Below, piece after piece: positions 42,269 through 52,621 of a DNA stretch of 64,000 bases (position 1 is the first letter of the stretch; every line of letters begins with the position of its first letter). The translations under genes and the position numbers were made by a program. Under the pieces are notes generated by a model. The model worked only from the letters and a program-made list of their open reading frames with translations. It made no database searches and was not told the DNA's origin. Source of the stretch: an uncultured Hyphomicrobiales bacterium (GTDB taxonomy: Bacteria > Pseudomonadota > Alphaproteobacteria > Rhizobiales > Ancalomicrobiaceae); assembly GCA_903930435.1 (NCBI GenBank), contig CAIYYN010000029.1:1-64000 (forward strand), in the 5' to 3' direction.

Positions 42269-44782
42269 ATGCGAGCTTATACGACTGAAATGGCCAGGAT
42301 CGTCGGTTTGGCCCTCCTGCTGACAGTCTCTCCGGCAATTGGTCTGGGGTCTGGACTCCTCGGTGAAAGCAGCGCGCGCGCTGATGAAGTGTCGTCGATC
42401 GTCGTTCACGGCAACGAGCGAATGGATCCTGAGACCGTTCGGTCGTACCTGACAATCAAGCCCGGAAAGTCGTTCACGTCCAAGGATATCGACGATTCTC
42501 TTAAGGCTCTCTACGGCGCCGAGCTGTTTGGCGACGTCAAGATCGAGCGCCAGGGCAGCACGCTCGTTGTGACCGTGACCGAGAGCCCGCTCGTCAACAA
42601 GGTGCAGTTCGAAGGCAATCGTCGCCTCACCGACGAACAGCTGAATTCCGTGATCGAAACAAAGCCGCGCAGCTTCCTGTCGAAGTCGCGTGTCCAGAGC
42701 GATGTTCAGCGTCTGCTTGAGGTTTATCGCCGTTCGGGTCGTTTCCGGGCGATCATCGAGCCAAAAATGATTAATCTGCCGCAGGGCCGTGTCAATCTCG
42801 TCTATGAAATCGATGAAGGCGACAAGACATCCGTGCAGCGGATTTCGTTCGTCGGCAATCATTCCTTCTCGGAAGGTCGTTTGCGCGATATCATCAAGAC
42901 CCGCGAGACCGGTTTCCTGGGCTTCATTCGGACGACGGACACCTACGATTCCGATCGCATCGACCAGGACAAGGAAACGCTTCGCAAGTTCTATCTCAAG
43001 AACGGCTTTGCTGACGTGCATATCGTTGCCGCCAATGCCGATCTGGATCGTGAGCAGAACTCTTTCCTGATCACCTTTACGATTGACGAGGGTGCGCAAT
43101 ACAGCTTCGGCGATGTCGACCTGCAGTCGTCCTTGCCGCCTGCCGTTGATCCGAATGCGCTGAAGTCCGTTGTCGAGACCCATGCAGGCGATGTCTACAA
43201 CTCGGAACAGATCGACAAGACTGTCGAGAACATCACGGGTGTTGCGGCGCGCGCCGGGTATTCCTTTGCCGAAGTACGGCCGAGGGCGGTTCGCGATTAT
43301 GCAAACAAGAAGATCGCGATCACCTATTACGTTGAAGAAGGGGCGCATGTTTATGTGGACCGGATCAACGTTCGCGGTAACACGCGGACCCGTGATTATG
43401 TGATCCGTCGCGAGTTCGACGTGCTTGAAGGTGACCCCTACAACAAGGCCTTGATCTCGAAGGCTGAGCGTCGTCTTAATCGCCTTGGCTTCTTCAAGAA
43501 TGTGAAGGTGACGACCGAGCAGGTGGCTCCGGACAAGGTCAACATCAACGTTGACGTTGAGGAAATGTCCACCGGTGAAATCAGCTTCGGCGCAGGCTAT
43601 TCGACGACTGACGGCGTCCTCGGCGACGTGTCCGTTGGCGAGCGCAACCTCTTGGGTCGCGGCCAGGCTGTGAAGGCCGGTCTCCAGATCGGCCAGTACC
43701 AGAGTGGCGTGAACTTCTCGTTCACCGAACCCTATTTCATGGACCGTCGCGTCGCCGCTGGTTTCGATCTCTATCAACAGACCCTGAAGGAGACCTATTT
43801 CCGTCCCTTCAAGGAAGTCAGCTACGGCGGTTCATTGCGTCTCGGGTTCCCGATTACCGAGGATCTCTCGGTCGGACCGAGCTGGTCGCTTGCATCGCGG
43901 AAGATATCGTTGTCAGCAACTGACGTAGACGGCAACTATTCCAACGGTGAGTCGTCGCTGGCCTACAAGGCGTTCGTTGATCCCAGTAACTCTATATTGA
44001 GTCCGTCATCAACGATGACCTGTGGTGCCTCGACCGGTACGGGTGCGGGTGCGGGTGTGACGTATCTGGCGCACATGAATTGCTCGCGCACGCAGTTCAT
44101 TTCGACGCCGGGCATCAATCTGGTCTATAACACGATCGATAACATCCAGTTCCCGCATTCCGGTGCGTTCATCAAGTGGCAGAATGATTTCGCCGGTGTT
44201 GGCGGTAACGTCAGCTATCTGCGCACGACGCTGGATGCACGTTATTACCGTGAGCTCTACGCTGACTGGGGATGGATTGGTGCCCTGAAGCTGAAGGCTG
44301 GCCAGATGTTTGACGTTGGCAACAAGCCGATTGCGCTCATCGACAACTTCTTCATCGGTGGCGAAACGATCCGTGGCTTCGCGCCATCGGGTATCGGTGC
44401 ACGTGACCTGACGCAGATCAACCAGGGCGGCGTCAACTACACCTCCAACGAGGCTCTCGGCGGCAAGACCTACGTCGTTGGTACGGCAGAAGTAAATGCG
44501 CCATTCCCGGGCACACCTGAAGAGTTCGGTCTCTATTACTCAGTGTTCGCTGATGCCGGTACGGAGTTCGGTATCGATAAGGCGTCGCTGCCGGCTGCTT
44601 ACTTCACTGGCGCTGGTGGTGCGAAATACGTCGACAGTTCTGCAATCCGTGCGTCGATTGGCTTCGGTGTTGTCTGGAAGTCGCCGTTCGGCCCGATCCG
44701 GGGCGACTTCGGCTTCCCGATCCTGAAGGCGACGGGCGACCAGACGGAAATCTTCCGCTTCTCCGGTGGTACGCAGTTCTGA
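42269..44782 (+). CDS. bamA: Outer membrane protein assembly factor BamA
   Basis: The central subunit of the BAM complex, inserting beta-barrel proteins. From ATG 42269 the protein has 837 residues with a signal peptide (MARIVGLALLLTVSPAIGLG, cleavage near ARA). Five POTRA domains follow (starting SSIVVHGNERMDPETVRSYL), then a 16-strand barrel with the loop-6 GGETIRGFAPSG (the V/IRGF motif) and a terminal GGTQF with the C-terminal Phe. The frame is open to 42062, but those 69 extra codons do not look like a signal peptide; a longer start remains possible. Its transcript ends in a strong hairpin (44823-44853). Confidence 0.95.
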   Translation: MRAYTTEMARIVGLALLLTVSPAIGLGSGLLGESSARADEVSSIVVHGNERMDPETVRSYLTIKPGKSFTSKDIDDSLKALYGAELFGDVKIERQGSTLVVTVTESPLVNKVQFEGNRRLTDEQLNSVIETKPRSFLSKSRVQSDVQRLLEVYRRSGRFRAIIEPKMINLPQGRVNLVYEIDEGDKTSVQRISFVGNHSFSEGRLRDIIKTRETGFLGFIRTTDTYDSDRIDQDKETLRKFYLKNGFADVHIVAANADLDREQNSFLITFTIDEGAQYSFGDVDLQSSLPPAVDPNALKSVVETHAGDVYNSEQIDKTVENITGVAARAGYSFAEVRPRAVRDYANKKIAITYYVEEGAHVYVDRINVRGNTRTRDYVIRREFDVLEGDPYNKALISKAERRLNRLGFFKNVKVTTEQVAPDKVNINVDVEEMSTGEISFGAGYSTTDGVLGDVSVGERNLLGRGQAVKAGLQIGQYQSGVNFSFTEPYFMDRRVAAGFDLYQQTLKETYFRPFKEVSYGGSLRLGFPITEDLSVGPSWSLASRKISLSATDVDGNYSNGESSLAYKAFVDPSNSILSPSSTMTCGASTGTGAGAGVTYLAHMNCSRTQFISTPGINLVYNTIDNIQFPHSGAFIKWQNDFAGVGGNVSYLRTTLDARYYRELYADWGWIGALKLKAGQMFDVGNKPIALIDNFFIGGETIRGFAPSGIGARDLTQINQGGVNYTSNEALGGKTYVVGTAEVNAPFPGTPEEFGLYYSVFADAGTEFGIDKASLPAAYFTGAGGAKYVDSSAIRASIGFGVVWKSPFGPIRGDFGFPILKATGDQTEIFRFSGGTQF

Positions 44783-44822
44783 TCAAACGTGTCTGCTTTA
44801 CGGACACAAGCTTCATAGCTAT

Positions 44823-44860
44823 AACAGCCACCGCTCATAAGGCGGTGGCTGTTTTGTTTG
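44823..44860 (+). terminator. Rho-independent terminator after bamA
   Basis: A 12-bp perfect stem AACAGCCACCGC/GCGGTGGCTGTT (44823-44834 and 44842-44853) with a 7-nt loop and a TTGTTTG tail, 40 bp after the bamA stop. It separates bamA from lpxD. Confidence 0.8.
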
Positions 44861-44985
44861 AGATACTCCGGCATCTGTGGAGGGTCCTGTTGACCCGACC
44901 GGATCAACCCGGGTCGTGGCTTGAACGTGCGATCGCTTGACTGCCTAGCTGAAATCCCCATGCAATCCTCCGGAAACTGACACAT

Positions 44986-46065
44986 ATGCCTGATCCCATC
45001 TTTTTCCGGACGCCGCGCCCTGCCAGCCTTGCGGAAGTAGCGCAGTGGACTGGTGCCCGCGTGGTTGACGAAACGCGCACCATGTTAACGGTGTCGGGCG
45101 TTGCCCCGCTTGATACGGCCGGATCGGGCGATCTCGCGTTTCTTGATAACCAGAAATACGCCCACCATCTCGCGTCGACAAAAGCCCTTGCCTGCTTTGT
45201 TCATCCACGGTTTGTGAGCAAAGTGCCGGCTGATGTTGCGGCCTTGGAGACGCCTGAGCCCTATCGCGCCTACGCCATTGCGCTGGCCAAATTGTACCAG
45301 GCCGGATTTCATCTCGAGGGTGCCTATGGCGACAAGGATGTTGTTTCGCCGCGCGCAACGATCCATCCGACCGTCGTCCTTGAACCGGGAGCCATCGTTG
45401 AGCCGGGCGCAGTCATCGGTGCGCGGGCGGAGATCGGGCAGGGAACGGTAATCGGTGCGAATGCTGTGATCGGCCATGATGTGCGGATTGGCCGTAACGG
45501 CTATGTCGGCGCAAACGCAACCGTCATTCACAGCCTCATCGGCAATCGTGTCATCCTGCATCCCGGCGTCCGGATTGGCCAAGATGGCTTCGGGTTTGCC
45601 ATGGGGCCAAAGGGTCACCTGAAGGTGCCGCAGATTGGTCGCGTCGTCATTCAAGATGACGTCGAGATCGGTGCGAATACGTCCATTGATCGGGGTGCAA
45701 GCCGTGACACGATCATCGGCGAAGGCACCAAGATCGATAATCTCGTGCAGATCGGGCATAATGTCGTGATCGGCAGGCATTGCGTGATCGTCAGTCAGGT
45801 CGGCATCAGCGGCTCGACGACGCTCGGTGATTTCGTCATCGTGGCCGGTCAGGCAGGCATTGTCGGCCACCTGAAGATCGGGAGCGGCTCGCAGATCGGT
45901 GCCCAGTCCGGCGTCGATGCCGATGTCGCGCCGGGATCGCGCATTGTCGGGTCGCCGGCACGCCCATTCATGGAATTCGCGCGTGAGATCGCGACGTTAA
46001 AACGGCTGGCTCGCCGCCGCACGGGGGAGAGCCGCCAAGAGGATGATAACGGGGGTAAATCTTGA
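44986..46065 (+). CDS. lpxD: UDP-3-O-(3-hydroxyacyl)glucosamine N-acyltransferase
   Basis: Third step of lipid A synthesis. 359 residues: a uridine-binding N-terminal domain ([33 protein letters not shown]) and a left-handed beta-helix of hexapeptide repeats ([30 protein letters not shown]) with the active-site His in QIGHNVVIG, and [12 protein letters not shown]. The C-terminal helix ([15 protein letters not shown]) is typical of LpxD. Its stop overlaps the TTG start of fabZ by 3 bp. First gene of lpxD-fabZ-lpxA-lpxI-lpxB. Confidence 0.97.
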   Translation: MPDPIFFRTPRPASLAEVAQWTGARVVDETRTMLTVSGVAPLDTAGSGDLAFLDNQKYAHHLASTKALACFVHPRFVSKVPADVAALETPEPYRAYAIALAKLYQAGFHLEGAYGDKDVVSPRATIHPTVVLEPGAIVEPGAVIGARAEIGQGTVIGANAVIGHDVRIGRNGYVGANATVIHSLIGNRVILHPGVRIGQDGFGFAMGPKGHLKVPQIGRVVIQDDVEIGANTSIDRGASRDTIIGEGTKIDNLVQIGHNVVIGRHCVIVSQVGISGSTTLGDFVIVAGQAGIVGHLKIGSGSQIGAQSGVDADVAPGSRIVGSPARPFMEFAREIATLKRLARRRTGESRQEDDNGGKS

Positions 46066-46529
46066 GCGAAGAGGCACCGCAAAAAGAGCTGGGATCAGCC
46101 GATATCCAACGGATCATGGAGCTGTTGCCCCATCGCTATCCGTTCCTGCTGGTTGATCGTATCGAAGCCATTGATGAGGACAAGTCGGCAATCGGCATCA
46201 AGAATGTGACGATGAACGAGCCGCAGTTCATGGGTCATTTTCCCGGTCGCCCGATCTTCCCGGGCGTCTTGCTGATCGAGGGAATGGCGCAAACAGCAGG
46301 AGCGATCTGCGTCGCGCATTCGATGCAGGGTGGTCGGCCAAGCGTCGTGTATTTCATGACCATCGAAGGCGGAAAATTCCGTAAACCCGTCATGCCCGGT
46401 GATACGGTCGAATATCATATGCAAAAGACCAAATCCCGGTCGAACATGTGGTGGTTCAAAGGCATCGCAAAAGTACGTGGCCAGGTCGTGGCCGAAGCTG
46501 AAGTCAGCGCCATGCTGGTCAAGGATTGA
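46062..46529 (+). CDS. fabZ: 3-hydroxyacyl-ACP dehydratase FabZ
   Basis: Dehydrates 3-hydroxyacyl-ACP in fatty acid elongation and competes with LpxA for the same substrate. 155 residues: [17 protein letters not shown] with the catalytic His, and [20 protein letters not shown] with the catalytic Glu. The start is TTG 46062, overlapping the lpxD stop; codon 1 as TTG probably keeps the level low. lpxA follows with one base between. Confidence 0.96.
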   Translation: MSEEAPQKELGSADIQRIMELLPHRYPFLLVDRIEAIDEDKSAIGIKNVTMNEPQFMGHFPGRPIFPGVLLIEGMAQTAGAICVAHSMQGGRPSVVYFMTIEGGKFRKPVMPGDTVEYHMQKTKSRSNMWWFKGIAKVRGQVVAEAEVSAMLVKD

Positions 46530-46530
46530 G

Positions 46531-47319
46531 ATGAACAAGATACATGCTTCGGCTGTCGTGGAAGATGGCGCGCGCATCGGCGATGATGTGATCATCGGGC
46601 CGTTTTGCCATATCGGACCCGATGTTGTTGTGGCCGACCGTGTGGAGCTCAAGAGCCATGTCGTGCTGGCCGGGCATACGGAAGTCGGCGAGGGCGTCAA
46701 GATCTTCCCGTTTGCATCGGTGGGCCATGCGCCGCAGGACCTGAAGTACCGGGGTGAGCCGAGCCGCCTGACCATCGGTGCCAACACCGTCATCCGGGAA
46801 CAGGTCACGATCAATCCCGGCACCGAGGGTGGCGGCATGCTGACCTCGATCGGCTCCAATTGTCTGATCATGGCCTGTGCGCATGTGGGGCATGACTGTC
46901 GGGTTGGGAATAACGTCATCCTCGTCAACAATGCGACGCTTGGTGGGCATGTGAGCGTCGGCGATCATGCGATCCTCGGTGGATTGGCGGCAGTTCACCA
47001 ATGGGTTCGGATCGGGCCCCATGCGATGCTGGGCGGCCTCTCAGGGCTTGAGAATGATCTGATCCCCTTTGGCTCTGCGCTGGGCGATCGGGCGCGTCTG
47101 GGTGGGCTGAACCTTGTCGGATTGAAACGGCGGGGTTTCGAACGCGAGGCAATCCATCGCCTGCGCGCCGCCTACAGGATGCTGTTTTCGGAGGAAGGGA
47201 CGCTGATGGAGCGTGTCGCGGATGTGGCGCAGATGTTTGCCGATGAACCGCTCGTCATGGAAGTCGTCGAGTTCATCCGTGGCGCATCTGACCGGGCCTT
47301 GTGTACGCCGCGCGCCTGA
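46531..47319 (+). CDS. lpxA: UDP-N-acetylglucosamine acyltransferase LpxA
   Basis: First step of lipid A synthesis, adding a 3-hydroxyacyl chain to UDP-GlcNAc. 262 residues: left-handed helix repeats (IHASAVVEDGARIGDDVIIG, HVVLAGHTEVGEGVKIFPF), the catalytic His region AHVGHDCRVGNNVILVNN, and the C-terminal helical domain (NLVGLKRRGFEREAIHRLR). ATG 46531 is one base after the fabZ stop. Confidence 0.97.
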   Translation: MNKIHASAVVEDGARIGDDVIIGPFCHIGPDVVVADRVELKSHVVLAGHTEVGEGVKIFPFASVGHAPQDLKYRGEPSRLTIGANTVIREQVTINPGTEGGGMLTSIGSNCLIMACAHVGHDCRVGNNVILVNNATLGGHVSVGDHAILGGLAAVHQWVRIGPHAMLGGLSGLENDLIPFGSALGDRARLGGLNLVGLKRRGFEREAIHRLRAAYRMLFSEEGTLMERVADVAQMFADEPLVMEVVEFIRGASDRALCTPRA

Positions 47320-47365
47320 AGCAACTTTCCGCGTGACTGGCTGCTGAAAACTGATCGGGGACTCC

Positions 47366-48235
47366 GTGGTCACGCAAGACGCCGCAGTTCGACCTCTGGC
47401 AATTCTGGCGGGCGGCGGCGAATTTCCGCTGTTGGTTGCCAGGGCTGCCGTGGAATCGGGGCGTCCTGTCCTGATCGCGGGTATCCGGGGTGAAGCCTCA
47501 AGCGCGATCGAGTCCTTTCCGCATATCTGGATCTATCGCGGTCAGCTTGGGCGGCTGTTTGGCGCGTTGCGGGCAAAAGGGATAGGCGAACTCGTCATGA
47601 TCGGCGGCATCCGGGAGCGGCGGATGCCATATCTCTCCGAGATTGACCTTGGCGGTATCTGGAGCGTCTTGACGAATTGGCGGATGCTGCGCCGCGGCGA
47701 CGACAGTGTTCTGCGCATTGTCGCCCGGTTGATTGAAGCACGCGGATTTCGCGTCGTCGGTGCAGCCGAAATCGCGCCGCATTTGACGGTTGGCGAAGGC
47801 GTTCATACTGCGGTCGCGCCGGGTGAGGCGGATCACCGCGACATCAAGGCGGGTATCGCCGCTGCGACAACCCTCGGGGTCCGCGACAAGGGACAGGCCG
47901 CCGTCGCCCGGCACGGCGTCGTGATTGCGACAGAAACGGCCTCAGGTACCGACGCGATGCTGGCTTCCGTGGCCATTTTGACTTCGCCGACAGACCGCCC
48001 CGTTGGCGTTCTCGTCAAATGCCTGAAGCCAAACCAGGATCCGCGACTGGATATGCCCGCCATTGGTCTGGAGACGGTCGAGCGGGCTGCTGAAGCCGGT
48101 TTGCGGGGCATTGCCGTCAGTGCCGGCACAACATTGGTGACGGACCTCAAGGGCGTGATCGCGGCGCTCGATCAACGCGGAATGTACCTGGTCGGCATTG
48201 ACCCATCCCGGACACTCTATTCGGAGTTCGCATGA
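47366..48235 (+). CDS. lpxI: UDP-2,3-diacylglucosamine pyrophosphatase LpxI
   Basis: Hydrolyses UDP-2,3-diacylglucosamine to lipid X; LpxI replaces LpxH in alphaproteobacteria. 289 residues with the DUF1009 landmarks LAILAGGGEFPLLVARAA, MIGGIRERRMPYLSEIDLGG, ARHGVVIATETASGTDAML, and LDMPAIGLETVERAAEAGLRG. GTG 47366 start after GGGGA. Stop and lpxB start overlap as ATGA. Confidence 0.95.
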   Translation: MVTQDAAVRPLAILAGGGEFPLLVARAAVESGRPVLIAGIRGEASSAIESFPHIWIYRGQLGRLFGALRAKGIGELVMIGGIRERRMPYLSEIDLGGIWSVLTNWRMLRRGDDSVLRIVARLIEARGFRVVGAAEIAPHLTVGEGVHTAVAPGEADHRDIKAGIAAATTLGVRDKGQAAVARHGVVIATETASGTDAMLASVAILTSPTDRPVGVLVKCLKPNQDPRLDMPAIGLETVERAAEAGLRGIAVSAGTTLVTDLKGVIAALDQRGMYLVGIDPSRTLYSEFA

Positions 48236-49467
48236 CGACGATCTCAATCGGCTCCGACTTTGCCACGCACGCGCAATCCGTTCGGCGCATCTTTCTGGTC
48301 GCGGGCGAGGCGTCAGGCGACATCCTCGGTTCCGGGCTTATGGCGGCGCTGGACGAGGCTCGACCCGGTCAATTTGCCTTTAGCGGCGTCGGCGGTCCCC
48401 TGATGCAGGCGCATGGCCTGCGCACGCTTTTCCCCATCAGCGATATTGCTGTGATGGGCATTGGTCCCGTGCTGGCGCGCCTGCCGCTGATCCTGCGTCG
48501 GATCTCCGAGACGGCGGCGGCGGCAGTCGCACTGAAACCCGATGCCATCGTGCTGATTGACAGTCCCGATTTCACGCATCGGGTCGCGGCCAAAATCCGG
48601 CGCGCCCTGCCGGATACGCCAATCGTTGTTTATGTCTCACCGACGGTCTGGTTCTGGCGACCGGGCAGGGCAGCCAAGCTCGCGCGCTTCTGCAACCGCT
48701 TACTGGCGCTATTGCCTTTTGAACCAGCCGCGCACGCCCTGCTGGGCGGTCCACCGACCACCTATGTTGGCCATCCCTTCATCGAAAAGCAGGCCCGTGT
48801 TCAGCCCCGACATGACCGTGACGAGGCACCGCTTTCGAGCCAGCGGCGGCCCAATATCCTTGTTTTGCCCGGCAGTCGCCGTTCCGAGATACGACGCCTG
48901 ATGGCCCCCTTCGGCGAGGCGCTGGAGCTGCTGCATAACCGGATCGGACCCTTTGATCTGACCTTGCCCGTTGTCGAGCATGTCCGTGCCGATGTGGAAC
49001 GTGCCTTGGCGGACTGGAAGGTGAGGCCGGTTCTGGTCAGCGGGGAAGCAGCGAAACTGGCGGCATTTGCCTCAGCCGATGCAGCGCTTGCCGCGTCAGG
49101 CACTGTGACACTGGAATTGAGCCTGTCGCACGTGCCGACAGTTGCTGCTTACCGACTGGACTGGATCGGCCGCTGGGTCAAATATCTGCTGCGCCCGCCG
49201 AAAGCATTGGCAAGCCTGAAGCTGGTCCGCTCGGCCCAACTGACCAATGTGATCGTCAACGCGTTTGTCCTGCCCGAATTCATCGACGCCGATTGCACTC
49301 CGATGGCTCTCGCCGACGCTTTGGAATGCTTGCTCCGCGATACGCCCGAACGCCGTCGTCAGATCGAAGCCTTTGCCAAACTGACCCAGATCATGCAGCC
49401 GACGCTTGGCTTTCGCCCGAACAGCGAAGCGGCAAAGGCGGTCCTGGCGCTGCTTCCTGAGGTTTAA
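48232..49467 (+). CDS. lpxB: Lipid-A-disaccharide synthase
   Basis: Joins lipid X and UDP-diacylglucosamine, a GT19 glycosyltransferase at the inner membrane face. 411 residues: RRIFLVAGEASGDILGSGLM, FSGVGGPLMQAHGL, ISDIAVMGIGPVLARLP, LIDSPDFTHRVA, YVSPTVWFWRPGRA and GSRRSEIRRLMAP. It has a leader of about 15 residues before the conserved start. Last gene of the lipid A run, followed by a bidirectional terminator at 49502-49529. Confidence 0.96.
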   Translation: MTTISIGSDFATHAQSVRRIFLVAGEASGDILGSGLMAALDEARPGQFAFSGVGGPLMQAHGLRTLFPISDIAVMGIGPVLARLPLILRRISETAAAAVALKPDAIVLIDSPDFTHRVAAKIRRALPDTPIVVYVSPTVWFWRPGRAAKLARFCNRLLALLPFEPAAHALLGGPPTTYVGHPFIEKQARVQPRHDRDEAPLSSQRRPNILVLPGSRRSEIRRLMAPFGEALELLHNRIGPFDLTLPVVEHVRADVERALADWKVRPVLVSGEAAKLAAFASADAALAASGTVTLELSLSHVPTVAAYRLDWIGRWVKYLLRPPKALASLKLVRSAQLTNVIVNAFVLPEFIDADCTPMALADALECLLRDTPERRRQIEAFAKLTQIMQPTLGFRPNSEAAKAVLALLPEV

Positions 49468-49501
49468 CGACAGCCGAATTCGACGCTGTCCAGTCTCACG
49501 A

Positions 49502-49529
49502 AAAAGGGCGCCCGAATGAGCGCCCTTTT
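49502..49529. terminator. Bidirectional terminator between lpxB and gltA
   Basis: AAAAGGGCGC (49502-49511) pairs perfectly with GCGCCCTTTT (49520-49529) around an 8-nt loop. Both strands have a T run after the stem, so it serves the convergent lpxB and gltA transcripts. Confidence 0.85.
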
Positions 49530-49551
49530 GCATGTCGATATGACCTGTGGA

Positions 49552-50844
49552 TCAGCCGCGCTTGTCGAGCGAGACGTAATCGCGACGGGCAGCGCCCGTA
49601 TACAGCTGGCGCGGACGACCGATCTTCTGGGACGGATCCTCGATCATTTCCTTCCACTGGGCGATCCAGCCGACGGTGCGGGCCAGAGCAAACAGCGCGG
49701 TGAACATCGACGTCGGGAAGCCGAGAGCCTTCAATGTAATGCCCGAGTAGAAGTCGATATTCGGATAAAGCTTCTTCTCGATGAAGTACTCGTCGTGAAG
49801 CGCAATGCGTTCGAGTTCAATGGCGACCTGCAACAGCGGATCGTCCTGAACACCGAGCACCTTCAGCACTTCGTGCGTCGTCTGCTGCATGATCTTGGCG
49901 CGCGGATCGTAATTCTTGTAGACGCGGTGACCGAAGCCCATCAGGCGGAAGGGATCATTCTTGTCCTTGGCGCGGCGGACGAATTCCGGAATCCGCTCAG
50001 GGGTGCCGATCTCCTGCAACATCGCCAGCGCGGCCTCATTGGCACCGCCATGCGCCGGGCCCCACAGGCAGGCAATGCCCGCTGCAATGCACGCGAACGG
50101 ATTGGCGCCCGATGAGCCGGCGAGACGGACCGTGGAGGTCGAAGCGTTCTGCTCGTGATCGGCGTGCAGGATGAAGATCCGGTCAAGCGCGCGGGTCAGG
50201 ACCGGGTCGGTCTTGTAGTCCTCGCAAGGCACCGAGAAGCACATCCGCAGGAAGTTGCTCGTGTAATCGAGGTCATTCTTCGGGTAAACAAACGGCTGGC
50301 CGATTGTGTACTTGTACGCCATCGCGACGATTGTCGGCAGCTTGGCGATCAGGCGGATCGACGATACAAGACGATGGTGCGGATCGGTAATGTCGAGGCT
50401 GTCATGATAGAAGGCAGCCAATGCACCGACTGATGCCACGCAAACCGCCATCGGATGCGCGTCGCGTCGGAAGCCGCTGAAAAACCGGCTCATCTGCTCG
50501 TGGACCATCGTGTGACGCGTGACGAGCGTGTCGAAATTCTGCTTTTCAGCAGGTGTCGGCAGTTCACCGTAGAGCAGGAGATAGCAGGTTTCGAGGAAGT
50601 CGCCCTGCAGTGCCAGTTGCTCGATCGGATAGCCGCGATACAGCAACACGCCCTCGTCACCATCGATGTAGGTGATCTTCGATTCACATGCCGCCGTGGA
50701 CGTAAAGCCCGGGTCAAACGTGAACATCTTCGAATTGCCGTAGAGCTTCGAGATGTCGATCACATCCGGGCCGATGGTCCCCGATTTGATCGGGAGGTCC
50801 CAGGCTTCATTGCCAATTGAAATCTTTGCTGTTGTGTTCGTCAT
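49552..50844 (-). CDS. gltA: Citrate synthase
   Basis: Condenses oxaloacetate and acetyl-CoA in the TCA cycle. 430 residues of the hexameric type I form: [21 protein letters not shown], the catalytic His regions [15 protein letters not shown] and [30 protein letters not shown], and [21 protein letters not shown] 50844. Its promoter probably lies at 50966-50994, with an inverted repeat further upstream. Confidence 0.97.
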   Translation of the reverse strand: MTNTTAKISIGNEAWDLPIKSGTIGPDVIDISKLYGNSKMFTFDPGFTSTAACESKITYIDGDEGVLLYRGYPIEQLALQGDFLETCYLLLYGELPTPAEKQNFDTLVTRHTMVHEQMSRFFSGFRRDAHPMAVCVASVGALAAFYHDSLDITDPHHRLVSSIRLIAKLPTIVAMAYKYTIGQPFVYPKNDLDYTSNFLRMCFSVPCEDYKTDPVLTRALDRIFILHADHEQNASTSTVRLAGSSGANPFACIAAGIACLWGPAHGGANEAALAMLQEIGTPERIPEFVRRAKDKNDPFRLMGFGHRVYKNYDPRAKIMQQTTHEVLKVLGVQDDPLLQVAIELERIALHDEYFIEKKLYPNIDFYSGITLKALGFPTSMFTALFALARTVGWIAQWKEMIEDPSQKIGRPRQLYTGAARRDYVSLDKRG

Positions 50845-50965
50845 GCGCAAGAACCCCCGGGAAGCGGACTTTGGGACAGTGTGTACTTGCCGCACTCAAG
50901 CGGCCGGAACTGGTTCGGAACTGCGACTCGGCGCAACTTTTGCGCCGCACGCGGATAATTGCTGG

Positions 50966-50994
50966 CTTTTAGCCGATGCATCATAAAGCGGCAA
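50966..50994 (-). promoter_or_regulatory. Candidate gltA promoter
   Basis: On the minus strand TTGCCG (50994-50989), a 17-bp spacer and TAAAAG (50971-50966), about 120 bp before the gltA start. Confidence 0.4.
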
Positions 50995-51028
50995 CCTGAC
51001 CTAAAGATTGACGCGCGCAGCATACTCC

Positions 51029-51048
51029 ACACATGATGAATAACATGT
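51029..51048. promoter_or_regulatory. Candidate operator CACATG-N8-CATGTG upstream of gltA
   Basis: A perfect 6-bp inverted repeat 35 bp upstream of the proposed gltA -35 box and 27 bp from the gltX stop. The position would suit an activator. The factor is unknown. Confidence 0.35.
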
Positions 51049-51074
51049 GCATCAGATGCTGCAATGCAAAACTA

Positions 51075-52496
51075 TTATCCGACCTGATCGGCAATTCGGC
51101 CTAGAGCCTCCTCGCGTCCAAGCACGCCCAGCACATCGAAAATAGGCGGCGACATGGTCCGTCCGGTCAAGGCAGCGCGCAACGGCTGGGCTGCCTTGCC
51201 GAGTTTCAGGCCGCGCTCCTCGGCGAATGCGCGCACGACGGCTTCGGTTGCGGCAACCGTCCACTCGTCAACCACCGAAAGTCGGGTATGCAACTCGCCC
51301 AGCAAGGCCTTCGCATCGGCGTCGAGCATGGTCGTGGCCTTTTCGTCGAGCTGAAGAGGCCGTTCAGCCAACAGGTAGCCAGCGCTGTCGATCAGTTCGA
51401 TCAGGGTACGCGCGCGCTCCTTGAGACCCGCCATGGATGCCAGCAACTGCTCTTGCCGCTCCGGGGTAAGCTTTGCCTGGATCTCTGATCCGTTCGGAAG
51501 ATAGGGCAGCAATTTGAGAATTGATTGCAGCAGGTGCTCGTCGCTCGATGACCGGATGTAGATCGCGTTCAAATGCTCGAGCTTGGCGAAGTCGAACCGG
51601 GCAGCGCCCTTGTTGATATCGGTGACCTCAAACCATTTTTGCGCGTCAGAGAGCGAGAACACCTCGTCGTCGCCATGGCTCCAGCCAAGACGGGCGAGGT
51701 AATTCAGGATTGCTTCCGGCAGGTATCCCATGGCGCGGTAGGCATCGACACCAAGGGCTCCATGCCGTTTTGACATCTTGGCCCCGTCTGGGCCATGAAT
51801 CAGCGGAATATGGGCCATGCGCGGCACGTCCCATCCCATCGCGCGATAGATCAGTGTTTGCCGGGCCGCATTGGTCAGGTGATCGTCACCCCGGATGATA
51901 TCGGTGACGCCCATGTCGTGATCATCAACGACGACCGCCAGCATATAGGTCGGAGTGCCATCCGAACGCAGCAGGACGAAATCATCGAGCACGTCGTTGC
52001 GAAAGACAACCCGACCCTGAACCTTGTCATCGATCACGGTTTCGCCGTCTTGCGGCGCTTTTAGACGGACGACAGGCTTCACACCGGCTGGCGCGTCCTT
52101 GGGATCACGATTCCGCCAGCGGCCATCATAGCGCGGAGGACGTCCCTCCTTGGTCGCCAACTCACGCATTTCCTCAAGTTCGGCCTGGCTCGCGTAGCAA
52201 TGATAAGCCAACCCTCTAGCGACCATCTCGTTGGCAACTTCGGCATGACGACCGGCGCGGGCAAATTGGAAGATCGGCGCTTCATCCGATTTCAGGCCCA
52301 ACCAGTCGAGCCCATCGAGAATGGCATCAATCGCCGACTCCGTTGACCGCTCACGATCCGTGTCTTCAATCCGCAACAGCATCTTGCCGCCGGTATGGCG
52401 CGCATAGAGCCAGTTGAAGAGAGCCGTCCGGGCGCCGCCGATATGCAGGTAACCGGTCGGGGAGGGGGCAAAGCGGGTTACAACGTTTGTTGTCAT
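51075..52496 (-). CDS. gltX: Glutamyl-tRNA synthetase
   Basis: Charges tRNA-Glu, and possibly tRNA-Gln where a GatCAB pathway operates. 473 residues: class I HIGH motif in [20 protein letters not shown] (from 11), [30 protein letters not shown], and KMSKS-type [17 protein letters not shown]. The anticodon-binding domain is C-terminal. Many alphaproteobacteria have a second gltX, so this could be either copy. Divergent from comEC. Confidence 0.96.
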   Translation of the reverse strand: MTTNVVTRFAPSPTGYLHIGGARTALFNWLYARHTGGKMLLRIEDTDRERSTESAIDAILDGLDWLGLKSDEAPIFQFARAGRHAEVANEMVARGLAYHCYASQAELEEMRELATKEGRPPRYDGRWRNRDPKDAPAGVKPVVRLKAPQDGETVIDDKVQGRVVFRNDVLDDFVLLRSDGTPTYMLAVVVDDHDMGVTDIIRGDDHLTNAARQTLIYRAMGWDVPRMAHIPLIHGPDGAKMSKRHGALGVDAYRAMGYLPEAILNYLARLGWSHGDDEVFSLSDAQKWFEVTDINKGAARFDFAKLEHLNAIYIRSSSDEHLLQSILKLLPYLPNGSEIQAKLTPERQEQLLASMAGLKERARTLIELIDSAGYLLAERPLQLDEKATTMLDADAKALLGELHTRLSVVDEWTVAATEAVVRAFAEERGLKLGKAAQPLRAALTGRTMSPPIFDVLGVLGREEALGRIADQVG

Positions 52497-52621
52497 GTCG
52501 ATGAATAAACCTTGTCATTCCGCACCAACTTGCGGCTGCGGCGGGGTGTCTTGAAGCCCGAGTTCCTGTAGCATGGCAATATGGACGACGGAAAGGCCAT
52601 GTCCAGATCAGGTGACTGCAA

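Noticed and set aside
42266-43777. Long minus-strand frame (503 codons) opposite bamA
   Set aside because: It lies wholly inside the clearly coding bamA gene, has no family similarity and is a codon-bias shadow.
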